Source: Streptomyces sp. NRRL F-5135
GTDB taxonomy: Bacteria > Actinomycetota > Actinomycetes > Streptomycetales > Streptomycetaceae
Direction: 5' to 3'
NCBI RefSeq assembly: GCF_000719775.1
Contig: NZ_JOHR01000001.1
Location: 744,001 to 808,000 of the forward strand
Length of the DNA: 64,000 bases
A program made the translations under genes and the position numbers. This document shows, in pieces, positions 26,049-36,400 of the stretch (the first letter of the stretch is position 1; each line of letters starts with the position of its first letter). The notes under the pieces are model-generated. The model saw only the letters and a list, made by a program, of their open reading frames with translations. It had not been told where the DNA came from and did not search any database.

Positions 26049-26932
26049 GTGCCGTCGGCTTCCGCAGGAGAACCGTCACGCGGGCGAGGGAGGACGAGGG
26101 CCGCGCGCCCCGCTGGACCGCCGGCCGCTTCGCCCTGCTGGCCCTGGCGCTGCTGCTCGCCGCGGTGTGGGTGGCGCCGCTGGCCTGGGCGCTGGCCACC
26201 TCCCTCAAACCGGAGGGCGAGGCGACGAGGACACCGTTGCGCTGGATCGGTTCGAGGATCACCTTCCACGCCTACCAGCAGGTGTGGGAGTCGGGCGACC
26301 TGGGCCGGTGGATGTTCAACACCGCGTACATCTCGGTGATGACGACACTGCTGACCGTGGTGCTGTGCTCGATGGCGGCGTACGGCTTCGCCCGCACCGA
26401 GTTCCGCGGGCGCAGGGTCCTGTACGGGGTGGTCCTGGCCGGGATCATGGTGCCGCCGCAGGTGCTGATGGCCCCGCTGTTCGCGCAGATGGTGCGACTG
26501 GGGCTGGTCGACACGTACTGGGGTGTGATCCTGCCGCAGGTGGCCGTGCCCGCGATGGTGTTCATCCTGGTGAAGTTCTTCGACGGGGTGCCGCGCGAGC
26601 TGGAGGAGGCGGCGTTCGTCGACGGCGCGGGGCGCTGGCGGGTCTTCTGGACGATCGTGATGCCGCTGTCGCGCCCGGTGCTCGCCGCTGTGGCGATCTT
26701 CACCTTCATCTCGACGTGGAACAACTTCCTGTGGCCGTTCCTGGTCACGACCGACCCGAACGGGATGACACTGCCGGTCGGGCTGGTCAACGTCCAGACG
26801 TCGTACGGGCTGCGGTACGAGCAGATGATGGCGTCCGTGGTGATCGCGGGGCTGCCGCTGCTGGTGGTGTTCACGCTGTTCCAGCGGCAGATCGTGCGCG
26901 GGGTGGCCCAGACGGGCCTGGCCGGCCAGTAG
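26045..26932 (+). CDS. sugar ABC transporter permease (MalG-like)
   Basis: A 295-residue permease with six membrane segments and the EAA loop EEAAFVDGAGRWRVFWTIVMPL. GTG 26045 overlaps the preceding stop (GTGA). It is the last gene of the transporter operon and converges on the HEPN-type gene at 27007. The C-terminus ends FQRQIVRGVAQTGLAGQ, the usual ending for this family (YFQRYFVRGLTAGAVKG type). Confidence 0.92.
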   Translation: MSAVGFRRRTVTRAREDEGRAPRWTAGRFALLALALLLAAVWVAPLAWALATSLKPEGEATRTPLRWIGSRITFHAYQQVWESGDLGRWMFNTAYISVMTTLLTVVLCSMAAYGFARTEFRGRRVLYGVVLAGIMVPPQVLMAPLFAQMVRLGLVDTYWGVILPQVAVPAMVFILVKFFDGVPRELEEAAFVDGAGRWRVFWTIVMPLSRPVLAAVAIFTFISTWNNFLWPFLVTTDPNGMTLPVGLVNVQTSYGLRYEQMMASVVIAGLPLLVVFTLFQRQIVRGVAQTGLAGQ

Positions 26933-27006
26933 CGACTGCCCGGCCGGCCCGCCTCCTGTGCGAGGTGCGACGACCGGGCCCGTTCGCTGCCCGCGCCGCT
27001 GCCGTG

Positions 27007-28596
27007 TCAAGCGCGCGGATCGAGGGACCGGAGCAGCGCCAGCAGCCCTTCCACGGGGGCGAGTTGTTCGCCGGTCAGCTCGTCGGGGCTGAAGTGCATC
27101 AGATCGTTGCGGAAGTTCCGGCACTGCTCCAGCCAGTCCAGGAAAAGTTCGTGGTCCACGTCCCAGCGCAGGCGCGCCCAGTCCGCCGGTTCCTTCAGCA
27201 GGTGCTTGTAGGCGCCGAAGGAGAGGTCGGCCGCCGACTGGACGGAACCGTTGTTACGTTGCCGGGGCGGAGCGGCGGCACGCAGCTCCGCAAGCGTGAA
27301 ATGAACGTCCGCGGTGCGGCGCAGCCGTTGCTCGATCTCTTCGATCAGGACGAACGGGCGTACCCGGGTACCGAACTGCACGGTGAGGTCGGCGGCGGTG
27401 ATCAGACCGGTGACCTTCAGGTCCTGATCACGTACGAAGACATAGCCGGTCTGGTGGATCTCGTCGATCCACTGAAGGAGGTCGTCGTTGCCGTCCGCCT
27501 CGCGCGCCGTCGCCGTGGCGGAGGCGAGTTCCGCCGCGGGGTCGGCCAACCGGGCCCGGCCGATCGACTCCCAGCTGACGACCCCGCGCAGCCGGCCGTC
27601 CTCGTCGAGGACGGCCAGTTGGGAGTAACTGTGCAGGATCATCTTGGTCATCGCGGACCGCAGGGTGTCGCCCACGCGTACGGACACGGGCCGCCGGTTG
27701 GCGGCCCCCAGATTGCTGACCCGGTAGGTGACCGGGGCGGGATCGGGATCGCCGACCACCTGGACCCCCGACCGTGTCAGCGTGCTGGCGCCCTGGTCGT
27801 CGGGTTCGTCCCCGTCCGGCAACACGGCGATCGTGGTGTCGATGACCCCCTCCGTGAACGGCGGGCTAGTCACCAGCCCCAGCCTGGCGAGGTCCCGTTG
27901 GATCTGGTCGACCGTCGCCGGCAGACGCCTGACCGCGTCCCAGACCGCCAGGAAGTCGCGGATGGTGAGCCGCAGCGGATCGGCGGCGGAGCGGCGGGCC
28001 ACCTCTTCCGCGAGCGTGTCGGGGTTGACGGGCCCGACAGCGGACGGACCAGCGTCCGGACGGCCGGGGTCCACGCGGGTTCGGGCGGCGGCGGCCACCC
28101 GCTCGGCGGCCTCGAAGCGGCTCAGTTCGAAGACGGTGAGCAAGGAGCCCATGCTGTCCAGCAAGTCCTGCCGGAACGCTGTCCGCTCGAGGTCCTGGAC
28201 GAGCCACTCGACCGGGCGGACGTGCCGGAGTCCGGACTCGCGATCCTCCCGCACCTCACGGAACTCATAGCCACCGGTGATCCGGCCGATGGCGATCCGC
28301 GAGGTGCGCAGCGGCAGCACCACGAGATCGCCGATCGCCATCTCCTGTCGGAACCGCAGCAGTTGCCCGGTCCAGTTCGCGACGACCCGGTCGCTCTCGT
28401 GCGGATAGACGGCCTGCAACCGGGTCCTGATCGTCTCCCGGTCGGCAGCGCCGCCGAGGTCGCCCACCTCCTGCCAGCCCGTGATGACCAGTCCCTCTTC
28501 GAGAGCCGCCTGTTCGCGTTCCCCGTCACGGCCCGCACGCACCACCCAGGCTCGCACCCGTCCTCCAGAATTCGTGCCCAACATCCCCTCCCGCAC
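27007..28596 (-). CDS. PUA-like / CBS / HEPN multidomain protein, likely defence effector
   Basis: A 529-residue protein with several domains. Residues about 12-160 resemble the PUA-like N-terminal domain found before Mrr-type nucleases (RAWVVRAGRDGEREQ, GDLVVLPLRTSRIAIGRITGGYEF). Residues about 205-265 form a winged-helix-like segment. Residues about 290-430 contain two CBS motifs (AMTKMILHSYSQLAVLDEDG and TGYVFVRDQDLKVTGLITAADL), which usually sense nucleotides. The C-terminus is HEPN/Swt1-like, with RNFRNDLMHF near residue 495 giving the Rx4H ribonuclease signature. The start is uncertain: GTG 28596 is used, but TTG 28581 behind GGGAGGGG is possible. It is divergent from the kinase-helicase-methylase operon with a 135-bp shared promoter, so it may be the sensor-toxin of that locus. 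No substrate is known. Confidence 0.8.
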   Translation of the reverse strand: MREGMLGTNSGGRVRAWVVRAGRDGEREQAALEEGLVITGWQEVGDLGGAADRETIRTRLQAVYPHESDRVVANWTGQLLRFRQEMAIGDLVVLPLRTSRIAIGRITGGYEFREVREDRESGLRHVRPVEWLVQDLERTAFRQDLLDSMGSLLTVFELSRFEAAERVAAAARTRVDPGRPDAGPSAVGPVNPDTLAEEVARRSAADPLRLTIRDFLAVWDAVRRLPATVDQIQRDLARLGLVTSPPFTEGVIDTTIAVLPDGDEPDDQGASTLTRSGVQVVGDPDPAPVTYRVSNLGAANRRPVSVRVGDTLRSAMTKMILHSYSQLAVLDEDGRLRGVVSWESIGRARLADPAAELASATATAREADGNDDLLQWIDEIHQTGYVFVRDQDLKVTGLITAADLTVQFGTRVRPFVLIEEIEQRLRRTADVHFTLAELRAAAPPRQRNNGSVQSAADLSFGAYKHLLKEPADWARLRWDVDHELFLDWLEQCRNFRNDLMHFSPDELTGEQLAPVEGLLALLRSLDPRA

Positions 28597-28731
28597 CGGG
28601 AGATCGTGTCAGGACCCGCCCGGGGACCGCAACCGACCGACCACGGTGCGTAGGTCCGTAGACTGATCGCGCTGACAGAAGTCTGTGCCGGAGTCAGCGC
28701 CGGCTCGAGGTTCGGGGGGTACGAGGCGCCG

Positions 28732-30108
28732 ATGGATCCGTTGGACGCGGTGGACGACCCCCCGGTACTCGGTCCGTTCGAACTGCTCGCGGTGTTGGGC
28801 AAGGGCGGCATGGGCAAGGTGTACCTGGCACGCCGCCTGCCGTTGGAGGGCCTCACCCCGGAGATGGAGGTGGCGTACTTCCTCACCGAACGCGGCGAGG
28901 CGCGGGAGAGCGGTCTGGCCGCGGTCAAGGTCATCAGGCCCGATTTCCTCTCTCGGGACGACACCATGGGCGAGGACCAGAAGCGCGCCCGGTTCGCCCG
29001 GGAGATCAGCGCGGTGCAGGCTGTCGTCGGTGACCGGGTGCCCTCGCTTCTCGGCGCGGACCCCAGGGCGGCACGGCCCTGGTTCGCGGTCGACTACATT
29101 CCGGGTCCCGATCTGTCCACGATGGTGCAGGGGTGCGGCACCTTCTCCGTCGGTCCCTTCGCCGCTCTCGGCCTGGCCCTGGTCGACGCGCTGCGGTCCA
29201 TCCACGGGGCAGGCCTGCTGCACCGCGACCTGAAGCCGTTGAACGTCGTCCTCGGCCCCTCGGGGCCCGTGGTCCTGGACTTCGGGCTCGTCGTGGCGGC
29301 CGAGCGCGGCTCGCACGAGGCGTTGACCAAGACCGGGATCGGCTTCGGCACCGCCAACTACATGCCGTACGAACAAGCCCTGGACTTCAAGCGGGTCAAG
29401 GAACCCGGCGATGTCTACTCGCTGGGCGCCACGCTGTTCTTCGCCTCGGCCGGCCGGCCGCCGTTCAGCCGCGGCCCGATGATGGGCTCGCCGTCCTGGG
29501 CCGGCGTCGACGCCGAGTTCCGGCCGCTGCTGGCCCGGATCATCACGCACCATGAGCGGCAGCGTCCGTCGCTCGACGACGTCCAGCGGGGCCTGGAGGA
29601 ACTCCTCGTCGCGAACGGGCTGACCGAGGAGCAGGCGGAGGGACAGTTGCGCGCGGCCGTCGCCGCCTCGGGACTGACCCCGGCGCTTCCGCCCGAGGCC
29701 GCGGAGGATCATGCCAACGCCGAGGTGCGCCAGAGGGCCCAGGCGGCCGTGAACGCCGGTGCGGCGCCCGACAGCCCCTGGCGGGCCCGTGCGGACCACG
29801 CGTCGGCCGACGACGGGACCGGTGACGAGGACGACGACCTGTTCGAGGAGCTTCTCGGCGCCGGGACACCTCCGCCGGACCCGTCGCCCCTGCCCGCCGC
29901 GCCGCCTCCGCCCGCCCCGTCGCCGCCCGCCCCGTCCCCTCCGGCCCCACCCGCCGCCGCGGCCGCGCCCCCCAGGCCGCCGGCGGTCGGAGCCGCCGAG
30001 CCCCAGGAGGTCCCCGGGGGGACCCCGCCGACGCCCGCCGCCCCCACGGCGGCGTTGAAGGCCGCCGAGGCGCTGCGCAGGGCGTATGCCCGCCGAGACC
30101 GGATGTGA
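28732..30108 (+). CDS. Ser/Thr protein kinase of the defence locus
   Basis: A 458-residue Hanks-type kinase. The glycine loop GKGGMGKVYLA is near residue 23, the ATP lysine is in LAAVKVI, the catalytic loop is LLHRDLKPLNVVL, and DFG occurs in VLDFGLVV. The usual APE is replaced by MPYEQ. An insertion of about 25 residues lies between the glycine loop and the lysine. The C-terminal tail (from about residue 345) is rich in Pro and Ala and has no membrane segment, so it is a soluble kinase, unlike the PASTA kinases. ATG 28732 has only a modest ribosome site. The gene is 15 bp before the SNF2 helicase gene and probably leads the operon. Kinases also occur in BREX type 2 (PglW), so a signalling role in defence is plausible. 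Confidence 0.88.
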   Translation: MDPLDAVDDPPVLGPFELLAVLGKGGMGKVYLARRLPLEGLTPEMEVAYFLTERGEARESGLAAVKVIRPDFLSRDDTMGEDQKRARFAREISAVQAVVGDRVPSLLGADPRAARPWFAVDYIPGPDLSTMVQGCGTFSVGPFAALGLALVDALRSIHGAGLLHRDLKPLNVVLGPSGPVVLDFGLVVAAERGSHEALTKTGIGFGTANYMPYEQALDFKRVKEPGDVYSLGATLFFASAGRPPFSRGPMMGSPSWAGVDAEFRPLLARIITHHERQRPSLDDVQRGLEELLVANGLTEEQAEGQLRAAVAASGLTPALPPEAAEDHANAEVRQRAQAAVNAGAAPDSPWRARADHASADDGTGDEDDDLFEELLGAGTPPPDPSPLPAAPPPPAPSPPAPSPPAPPAAAAAPPRPPAVGAAEPQEVPGGTPPTPAAPTAALKAAEALRRAYARRDRM

Positions 30109-30123
30109 GCCGGAGGGCCCCAC

Positions 30124-33100
30124 ATGTCTAAGATGAACGACTCGCTCAGACCCGTCCGGGCTCACCCCATGACGAAAGGCTCCGATCCCATGCCCGAGCC
30201 CGCAGGCACCCGCACCGCCACCGCGGATCGGCAGCTCGGTCTGGCCCCGGGGACCCAGATCGAGGTGCGCGACGAGGAGTGGCTGGTACGGAACTGCGCA
30301 CGGGTCGGGGACAGCGACGACTACATCATCGAGGCGACCGGCGTCTCCGAGCTGGTCCGCGACCAGGAGGCGTGTTTCCTCACCTCCCTCGACCAGTACA
30401 CGGTGCTGAGCCCGGAGCACACCCGGCTGGTGCCCGACACCTCCCACGAGTTCCGCCAGGGCCGGCTGTTCCTGGAAGCGGTCCTGCGCAAGACCCCGCT
30501 GCCCCAGGCCGAGCGGGGTCTCGCGCTCACCGACGGCTTCCTGCTGGACCGCATGGACTACCAGCTGCGCCCGGCGGAGAAGGCCCTGGCCAACCCGCTG
30601 CGGCCCCGGCTGCTGATCGGTGACGTGGTGGGACTGGGCAAGACCCTGGAGATCGGCATACTCCTCGGCGAGCTGATCAGGCGAGGCCGTGGGGAGCGGA
30701 TCCTCGTGGTCACTCCCGCTCCGGTGCTGGAGCAGTTCCAGCACGAGCTGTGGACCCGGTTCTCGCTTCCGCTGGTCCGCCTCGACAGCATCGGCATCTC
30801 CCGGATCGAGCGGAACATCCCGGTGGGCCGCAACCCGTTCACGTACTACAAGCGCGTGATCGTCTCGATGGACACGATCAAGAATCCGAAGCGCTACAAG
30901 GCGTGGCTGGACGGGGTGCGCTGGGACGCCGTCGTCATCGACGAGTCGCACAGCCTCATCGGCGAGAGCAGCGACCGGCGCGCACTGGCCAACCTGCTCG
31001 CGGAGCGTACGGACGCGCTGATCCTCGCCAGTGCCACACCGCACAACGGGAAGATGCGTTCCTTCGCGGGTCTGGTGAGCCTGCTCGACCCGACGGCGAT
31101 CAAGGACATGGACCGTCCGCGCGCCGAGGAGCTGGAGCCCCTGTGCATCCGCCGCACGAAGACGAGCCGTGAGGTGGCCGGGGCGCTGCACGGGGAGTGG
31201 GCGCCGCGTGGCGACTCCTATCCGCTGCCCTGCGCGGCCACGGAGCTGGAGGAGAGGGTCTTCGAGGAGTTCGCCTCCTTCTGGCTGCGCCGCCCCGGCG
31301 ATGCGGGAGGTGTCAGGCCCGCCGCGTCGGTCGGCGACGACCGGCTCTTCCCGTACGTGCTGCTGAAGTCGTTCCTCTCCTCGCACCGGGCGCTGTACGC
31401 GACGGTGCGCCAGCGTCTGAGGAAGCGGGGCCACGCGCTGCCGCAGGACATCGCCGAGTACACCGACGCCTTCCCGGCGCCGGCGGCGGCTCCGGCGACC
31501 CCCGGCACGGCGAGTCCTGCCCCGGCGCTCCCTCGCACGACTCACCCCGGCGCGGCGCTCCCGGCCGCCGCGACGACGCCCGGGACGGTCTCCCCCGAGA
31601 CCGCCTCGCTGCTGCGTCTCGCGGGTCTGGCCGCCCGGCTCGAGCGAGCCGTCGCCGCTCACGGCCCCGGCGCCGCGTCCAAGCTGGCCGGGCTGGTCGC
31701 CGAGCTGGAGCGGATCGGCGTCGGCGCGGGCAAGGACACCCGGGCCGTGGTGTTCTCCGAACGCCGCGAGACGCTCAACTGGCTGGCCGTCGTCCTCCCG
31801 CCGCTGCTCGGCTGGCGGACGTCCGACGCCGCCGAAGACGCCGTGAAGGTGCTGCACAGCGACGTCTCGGACACCGTGCAGATGGACTACGTGGACGAGT
31901 TCGCGCGCCGTGGCGGTTCGGTACGGCTGCTGCTGACCGGCGACGGCGCGTCGGAGGGCGTGAACCTGCACCGCCAGTGCCATCACCTGATCCACTGGGA
32001 CCTGCCGTGGAGCCTCATCCGCGTCGAGCAGCGCAACGGCCGTATCGACCGGTACGGGCAGCGGAACCCGCCTGAGTTCCGTGCGTTGATCCTCACGTCC
32101 GCGGCCGAGGGAGCGATGGACGACACGGACGTCGCCCAGCGCGTTCTGGAGCGCGAATCGGTGGTCCACGAGATTCTCGGCACGGTGGAGGCCACGACCG
32201 TCAGCCACGACGCGGACCAGGAGGAGGAGCGCCTGATGAAGGCACTCCTCACCGGCACACCTCCGGAGGAGGCGGTACGCGCTCTGGAGACCGTGCCCGC
32301 CTCGCCGGCCGCCGGAGGAACCGCCGAAGTGCCCGTCGAACAGGCCCTGATGGGCGAGTTCGGCACGTACGGTTTCGGAGCGGCCGGCCCCGGGCCCGGC
32401 GGACCGGACCGCACCGGGGCCGACGGCGACGGCGCGGACGACGGCCTGGATCTTCTCGCGTTCCTCGACGAGGCGCCCGAGCCCGAGGCGGTGGCACCGG
32501 GGCCGGCCGAGGACCCGGCCCTGCCGCCCCCGCCGCTCCTCGCGGACGAACTCCGGCTGTTCTCCTCCACCCGGGAATACGTGCTGACGGCCCTCCGGGA
32601 GCTGCGGGACCTGGAGTCCTTCCGCCTCGACACCGTGGTCGACGGCACCGACCTGAGCTTCGACACCCCCGCCGACCTCAAGGCCCGCCTCGCCGTCCTG
32701 CCCGCCTCGTACCGCCGTGAACAGGGCATCGACCGGCGGCTGAACCTGACGTTCAGCCGCACCGACGGCGCCGACGCGCTGCGCCGGGCCCGTGAGGACG
32801 CCGACTCCGGTTCGCTCTGGCCCGACGCCCACTACGTCGGGGAACTGCACCCGGTCGTGGAGTGGATCACCGACAAGGTACTGGTGCAGCTCGGCCGCCA
32901 GAACGCCCCCGTGCTCCAGGTGGACGGCGACAACGTCCCGGACCCGGTCTTCCTCGTCCAGGGTGTGTGGTCCAACGCAGAAGGCCGGCCGACCATCGTG
33001 GCCTGGCTGGCCGTCGACCGCCTCGGCCCCGGCGGCGTCCCCCGGGTCCGGCGGCTGACCCGCGACCTGCTGGCCGAGCTCGGGGTCGGGCCCGGCATGA

Positions 33101-33402
33101 CGGACGAAGGCCGCGGCGGCGACGTCTCGGCCCTCCAGACCCTCGTCCCGTCGGCCGTCGACGCCGCCCTGCGCGAACTCGACCGGCTGAGGGAGGAGAA
33201 CGAGGCGGAACTCAACGCCCCGCTCACCGCGGTCGAGGAGCGGGTCGAACGGTGGAAGCACGAGACCCTGCCCGGTATGCGGGCCGGCGGCAAGGACGCG
33301 GTGGACGAGAACGCCCGGCGGCTCGCCGACCTGGCCCGGCGGCTGAAGACCGTCGGCGCTCCGATGGTGCGTGTCCTGGCGGTACTGGAGCCCGGGGCGT
33401 GA
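30124..33402 (+). CDS. SNF2-family helicase, DISARM DrmD-like
   Basis: A 1,092-residue superfamily-2 ATPase. Walker A GDVVGLGKT is near residue 166, the DEAH-type box reads VIDESH near 273, motif III is SATPHN near 303, and motif VI is QRNGRIDRYGQ near 637. An N-terminal domain of about 150 residues precedes the motor, and a low-complexity Ala/Pro/Thr stretch (about 455-500) splits its two lobes. The order kinase, SNF2 helicase, adenine methylase is reminiscent of class 1 DISARM, in which DrmD precedes DrmMI. ATG 30124 is chosen for the GGAGGG 6 bases upstream; later ATGs at 30169 and 30190 are possible. It would move along or remodel DNA to separate self from foreign DNA. Confidence 0.87.
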   Translation: MSKMNDSLRPVRAHPMTKGSDPMPEPAGTRTATADRQLGLAPGTQIEVRDEEWLVRNCARVGDSDDYIIEATGVSELVRDQEACFLTSLDQYTVLSPEHTRLVPDTSHEFRQGRLFLEAVLRKTPLPQAERGLALTDGFLLDRMDYQLRPAEKALANPLRPRLLIGDVVGLGKTLEIGILLGELIRRGRGERILVVTPAPVLEQFQHELWTRFSLPLVRLDSIGISRIERNIPVGRNPFTYYKRVIVSMDTIKNPKRYKAWLDGVRWDAVVIDESHSLIGESSDRRALANLLAERTDALILASATPHNGKMRSFAGLVSLLDPTAIKDMDRPRAEELEPLCIRRTKTSREVAGALHGEWAPRGDSYPLPCAATELEERVFEEFASFWLRRPGDAGGVRPAASVGDDRLFPYVLLKSFLSSHRALYATVRQRLRKRGHALPQDIAEYTDAFPAPAAAPATPGTASPAPALPRTTHPGAALPAAATTPGTVSPETASLLRLAGLAARLERAVAAHGPGAASKLAGLVAELERIGVGAGKDTRAVVFSERRETLNWLAVVLPPLLGWRTSDAAEDAVKVLHSDVSDTVQMDYVDEFARRGGSVRLLLTGDGASEGVNLHRQCHHLIHWDLPWSLIRVEQRNGRIDRYGQRNPPEFRALILTSAAEGAMDDTDVAQRVLERESVVHEILGTVEATTVSHDADQEEERLMKALLTGTPPEEAVRALETVPASPAAGGTAEVPVEQALMGEFGTYGFGAAGPGPGGPDRTGADGDGADDGLDLLAFLDEAPEPEAVAPGPAEDPALPPPPLLADELRLFSSTREYVLTALRELRDLESFRLDTVVDGTDLSFDTPADLKARLAVLPASYRREQGIDRRLNLTFSRTDGADALRRAREDADSGSLWPDAHYVGELHPVVEWITDKVLVQLGRQNAPVLQVDGDNVPDPVFLVQGVWSNAEGRPTIVAWLAVDRLGPGGVPRVRRLTRDLLAELGVGPGMTDEGRGGDVSALQTLVPSAVDAALRELDRLREENEAELNAPLTAVEERVERWKHETLPGMRAGGKDAVDENARRLADLARRLKTVGAPMVRVLAVLEPGA

Positions 33403-33478
33403 GACCGGACCATCGGACGGGGCGCGCGAGGCAGGCGCGGCACACGGGAATCGGACGAGAAATGCAGGAGACAGTGGC

Positions 33479-36400
33479 GTGACCTTCGACTCCCTCACGA
33501 ACGAGCGCGAGTACTTCCCCGCCTTCTATCTCGACGAGATCCTGCCCAAACAGCTCCGGGGCGGGCTGCTCAAGGAGTGGTCCGCCAAGGAACGCCAGGG
33601 CGAGGCCACCCCCCGGCAGGGCCTGCGCGACCTGTCCGGCCCGTACCTGAACGCCCGCGCGACGCTCCTCGACACGGCCGGACGTTTCAACGGAACGGTC
33701 GACACGTACGCGGTCGCCGCCCAGGAGGCCGCCGAACGCGCCCTGAAGGCGCTGGGTAGCGACGGCGCGAAGGCACCTGCCGTGCAAAAGCCCGTGCCGG
33801 GCCCGGAGATCTGGGCCGAGGACGGCGGAACCGAGGGCCGGTGGCGTACCACCCTGCACACCTGGCACACCTGCCTGCTGCGTGCCCTCGGTTACACTCC
33901 CTCCCCCGGGGTCCTGACCGTGCGCGGCGCCACCGGCGGGCTGTACGCCGTGCCCGTCGCCCACGCCGAGGACCAGATCGTCGTCCTCACCGGCGGTTTC
34001 GCGACCACGGTGGACGCGGCCCTCGCGGCCGACGGCGCGGGCCGCCTGCCCGCGCCCGTCCGGGTCGCCTCGGGCAAGCGGCTGGAGACGGTCGGCGATC
34101 TCGCGTCCTGGCTGTTCAACGCCGACAACCCGCCGCGCTACGCCCTGCTCCTCTTCGGCGGCGTCATGATCCTCGCCGACCGTGAGGGATTCCCCCGTGG
34201 CCGGTACCTCGCCGTCAGCCTCGACGTGGCCCTGCCCCGCAAGGGCGCCAAGGGAACCACCGCCGGTGAACTCGACGTCATCGCCGCGCTGTTCGCCGCC
34301 GGGTCGCTGCGCCCCCGTGACGACGGCTCCGAGGACGAGGTCGCACGCTTCCTCACCGAGTCCCGCGACCACTCCGTCGGGGTCACGGGCGAACTGCGCG
34401 AGGGGCTGAAGAAGTCGGTCCATCTGATCGCCAACGAGGTCCTGACCCGTCTGCGTGAACAGGGCGTCGACCCCGCCGACATCGGCCGGCTGCTGCCCGG
34501 CGTCGTCAAGGAGAACGACCTGCCCAAGGTCCTCACCGACGAGTCACTGCGCTACCTCTACCGCATCCTCTTCCTGCTGTACGCGGAGGCGCGGCCCGGC
34601 CTGGACATCCTGCCGATGAAGAGCGACGAGTACGTCGCCGGGTACAGCGTCGCCCGGCTGCGCGAACTCGTGGCCGGCGAACGGCTCACCGGGTCCCACG
34701 CCCGCACCGGCCACCACTTCAACGACTCCCTGGCGCTGCTCTTCGAGAAGGTCTACACCGGTCACCCGGTCGCCGACACCGTCTCCACCCGCGACGCGGC
34801 GACCACGGTCACCGACGAGGACGCCCCCGCGCCGGCCGACGACGGCCACGTCCGCGTCCGTATCGAAGCCCTCCGCTCCCGGCTCTTCAAACCCGACTCC
34901 ATAGAACTCGTCGGCCGCATCCGCGACTGCGACACCCCGGGCGGCGATCCGGGCCTCGCCTCCGCGCCACGAACGCTCGACCTGCGGCTGCGCAACCATG
35001 TCCTGCACCAGGTGCTGCGCCACCTCACCGTCGTCGAGGGCAAGGGCAGGAACGGCCGGGGCGGCTTCATCTCGTACGCCCAGCTGGGCATCAACCAGCT
35101 CGGCGCCGTGTACGAGGGCCTCATGTCGTACACCGGCTTCATCGCCGACGAACCGCTGTACGAGGTCGCCAAGGGCGGCGACCCCACGAACGGTTCCTGG
35201 CTCATCACGGGCGGGCAGGTCGCCTCCGGCCGTTACCCCGACGGGGGAAGCCGGGGCGTCTTCGTCAAGGACAGGCCCGACCGCGAGTCCGGCGAACTCA
35301 TCTCGCGCGTCCACCCCGTGGGCTCCTACGTCTACCGGCTCGCCGGCCGCGACCGCCAGACCAGCGCCTCGTACTACACCCCCGAGTCCCTCACCCGCGC
35401 GACCGTCGAGCAGGCGCTCCGCTTCCGGCTCCACCCGGACGGGGCCATCGATCCCCGGGCGCCCGATGACGCCGAGGTCACCGCCGCCGACGTCCTGACC
35501 TGGCGGATCTGCGAACCCGCGCTCGGCTCCGGCGCGTTCCTCAACGAGGCGATCAACCAGCTAGCCGAGCTGTACCTGCGGCTCGCCCAGCGCGACACGG
35601 GCGAGGAGATCGACACCGAGCGAAAAACGCGGGAGGAGCAGAAGGTCAAGGCGTACATCGCCCTGCACAACGCGTACGGAGTCGACCTCAACAGCACAGC
35701 CGTGGAGCTGGCCGAGGTCTCCCTGTGGCTCAACACCATGTACCGGGGGATGAAGGCTCCGTGGTACGGGCTCCACCTGCACCGGGGCAACTCGCTGATC
35801 GGGGCGTCGCGGAAGGTCTACCCGGGCAACGCGCTGCACGAGGGCGGCTGGCTGCGCACCAAGGACCAGCGGGCCCCGGAGGCGGTCCCCCTGGGACGGG
35901 CCCTTCCGGGTCAGGCTGTGCACCAGTTCCTGCTGCCCGCGCTCGGCTGGGGCTCGGTCGCGGAGGAGGTCTCGCTGCGCAAGCCGAGGAAGGGCGCCGG
36001 CTCTCCGGCTGACGCCCCTCCGAAGGCCGTGGTCGCGGGCGCGGAGGCCGACTGGCTCGATCCGGCACTCATCGAGGCGATGAAGGCGTGGCGCGCGTCG
36101 ATCCGGCGGGCGCCGAAGAGCGCGGGCAAGGGCAAGGGCAAGAAGACCGACGGCGGGGCTCGCGGGGCGGTCGCGGCGACCGTGGTGGAGCTCGGGGCGG
36201 CGGCGTCGGTGGAGTCCGCGCCCAGGGTCGATGTCCAGGTCGAGGAGGAGGCGGAGGAGAGCGGGCAGGTCGCGTTCGACCTGGGCCTGAACTTCTGGCA
36301 GCAGGGCAAGCTGAGCCTTACCGGCGGGAGCGGGGTCGGTTCCGGGGACGGGGCCGGTTCCGGGGGCAGCCGGCGCGAAAAGCGCGGAATGAAAGCCGTA

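Noticed and set aside
28609..33498. 1,629-codon minus-strand frame
   Set aside because: Antisense to the kinase and SNF2 helicase genes, which carry all expected motifs.
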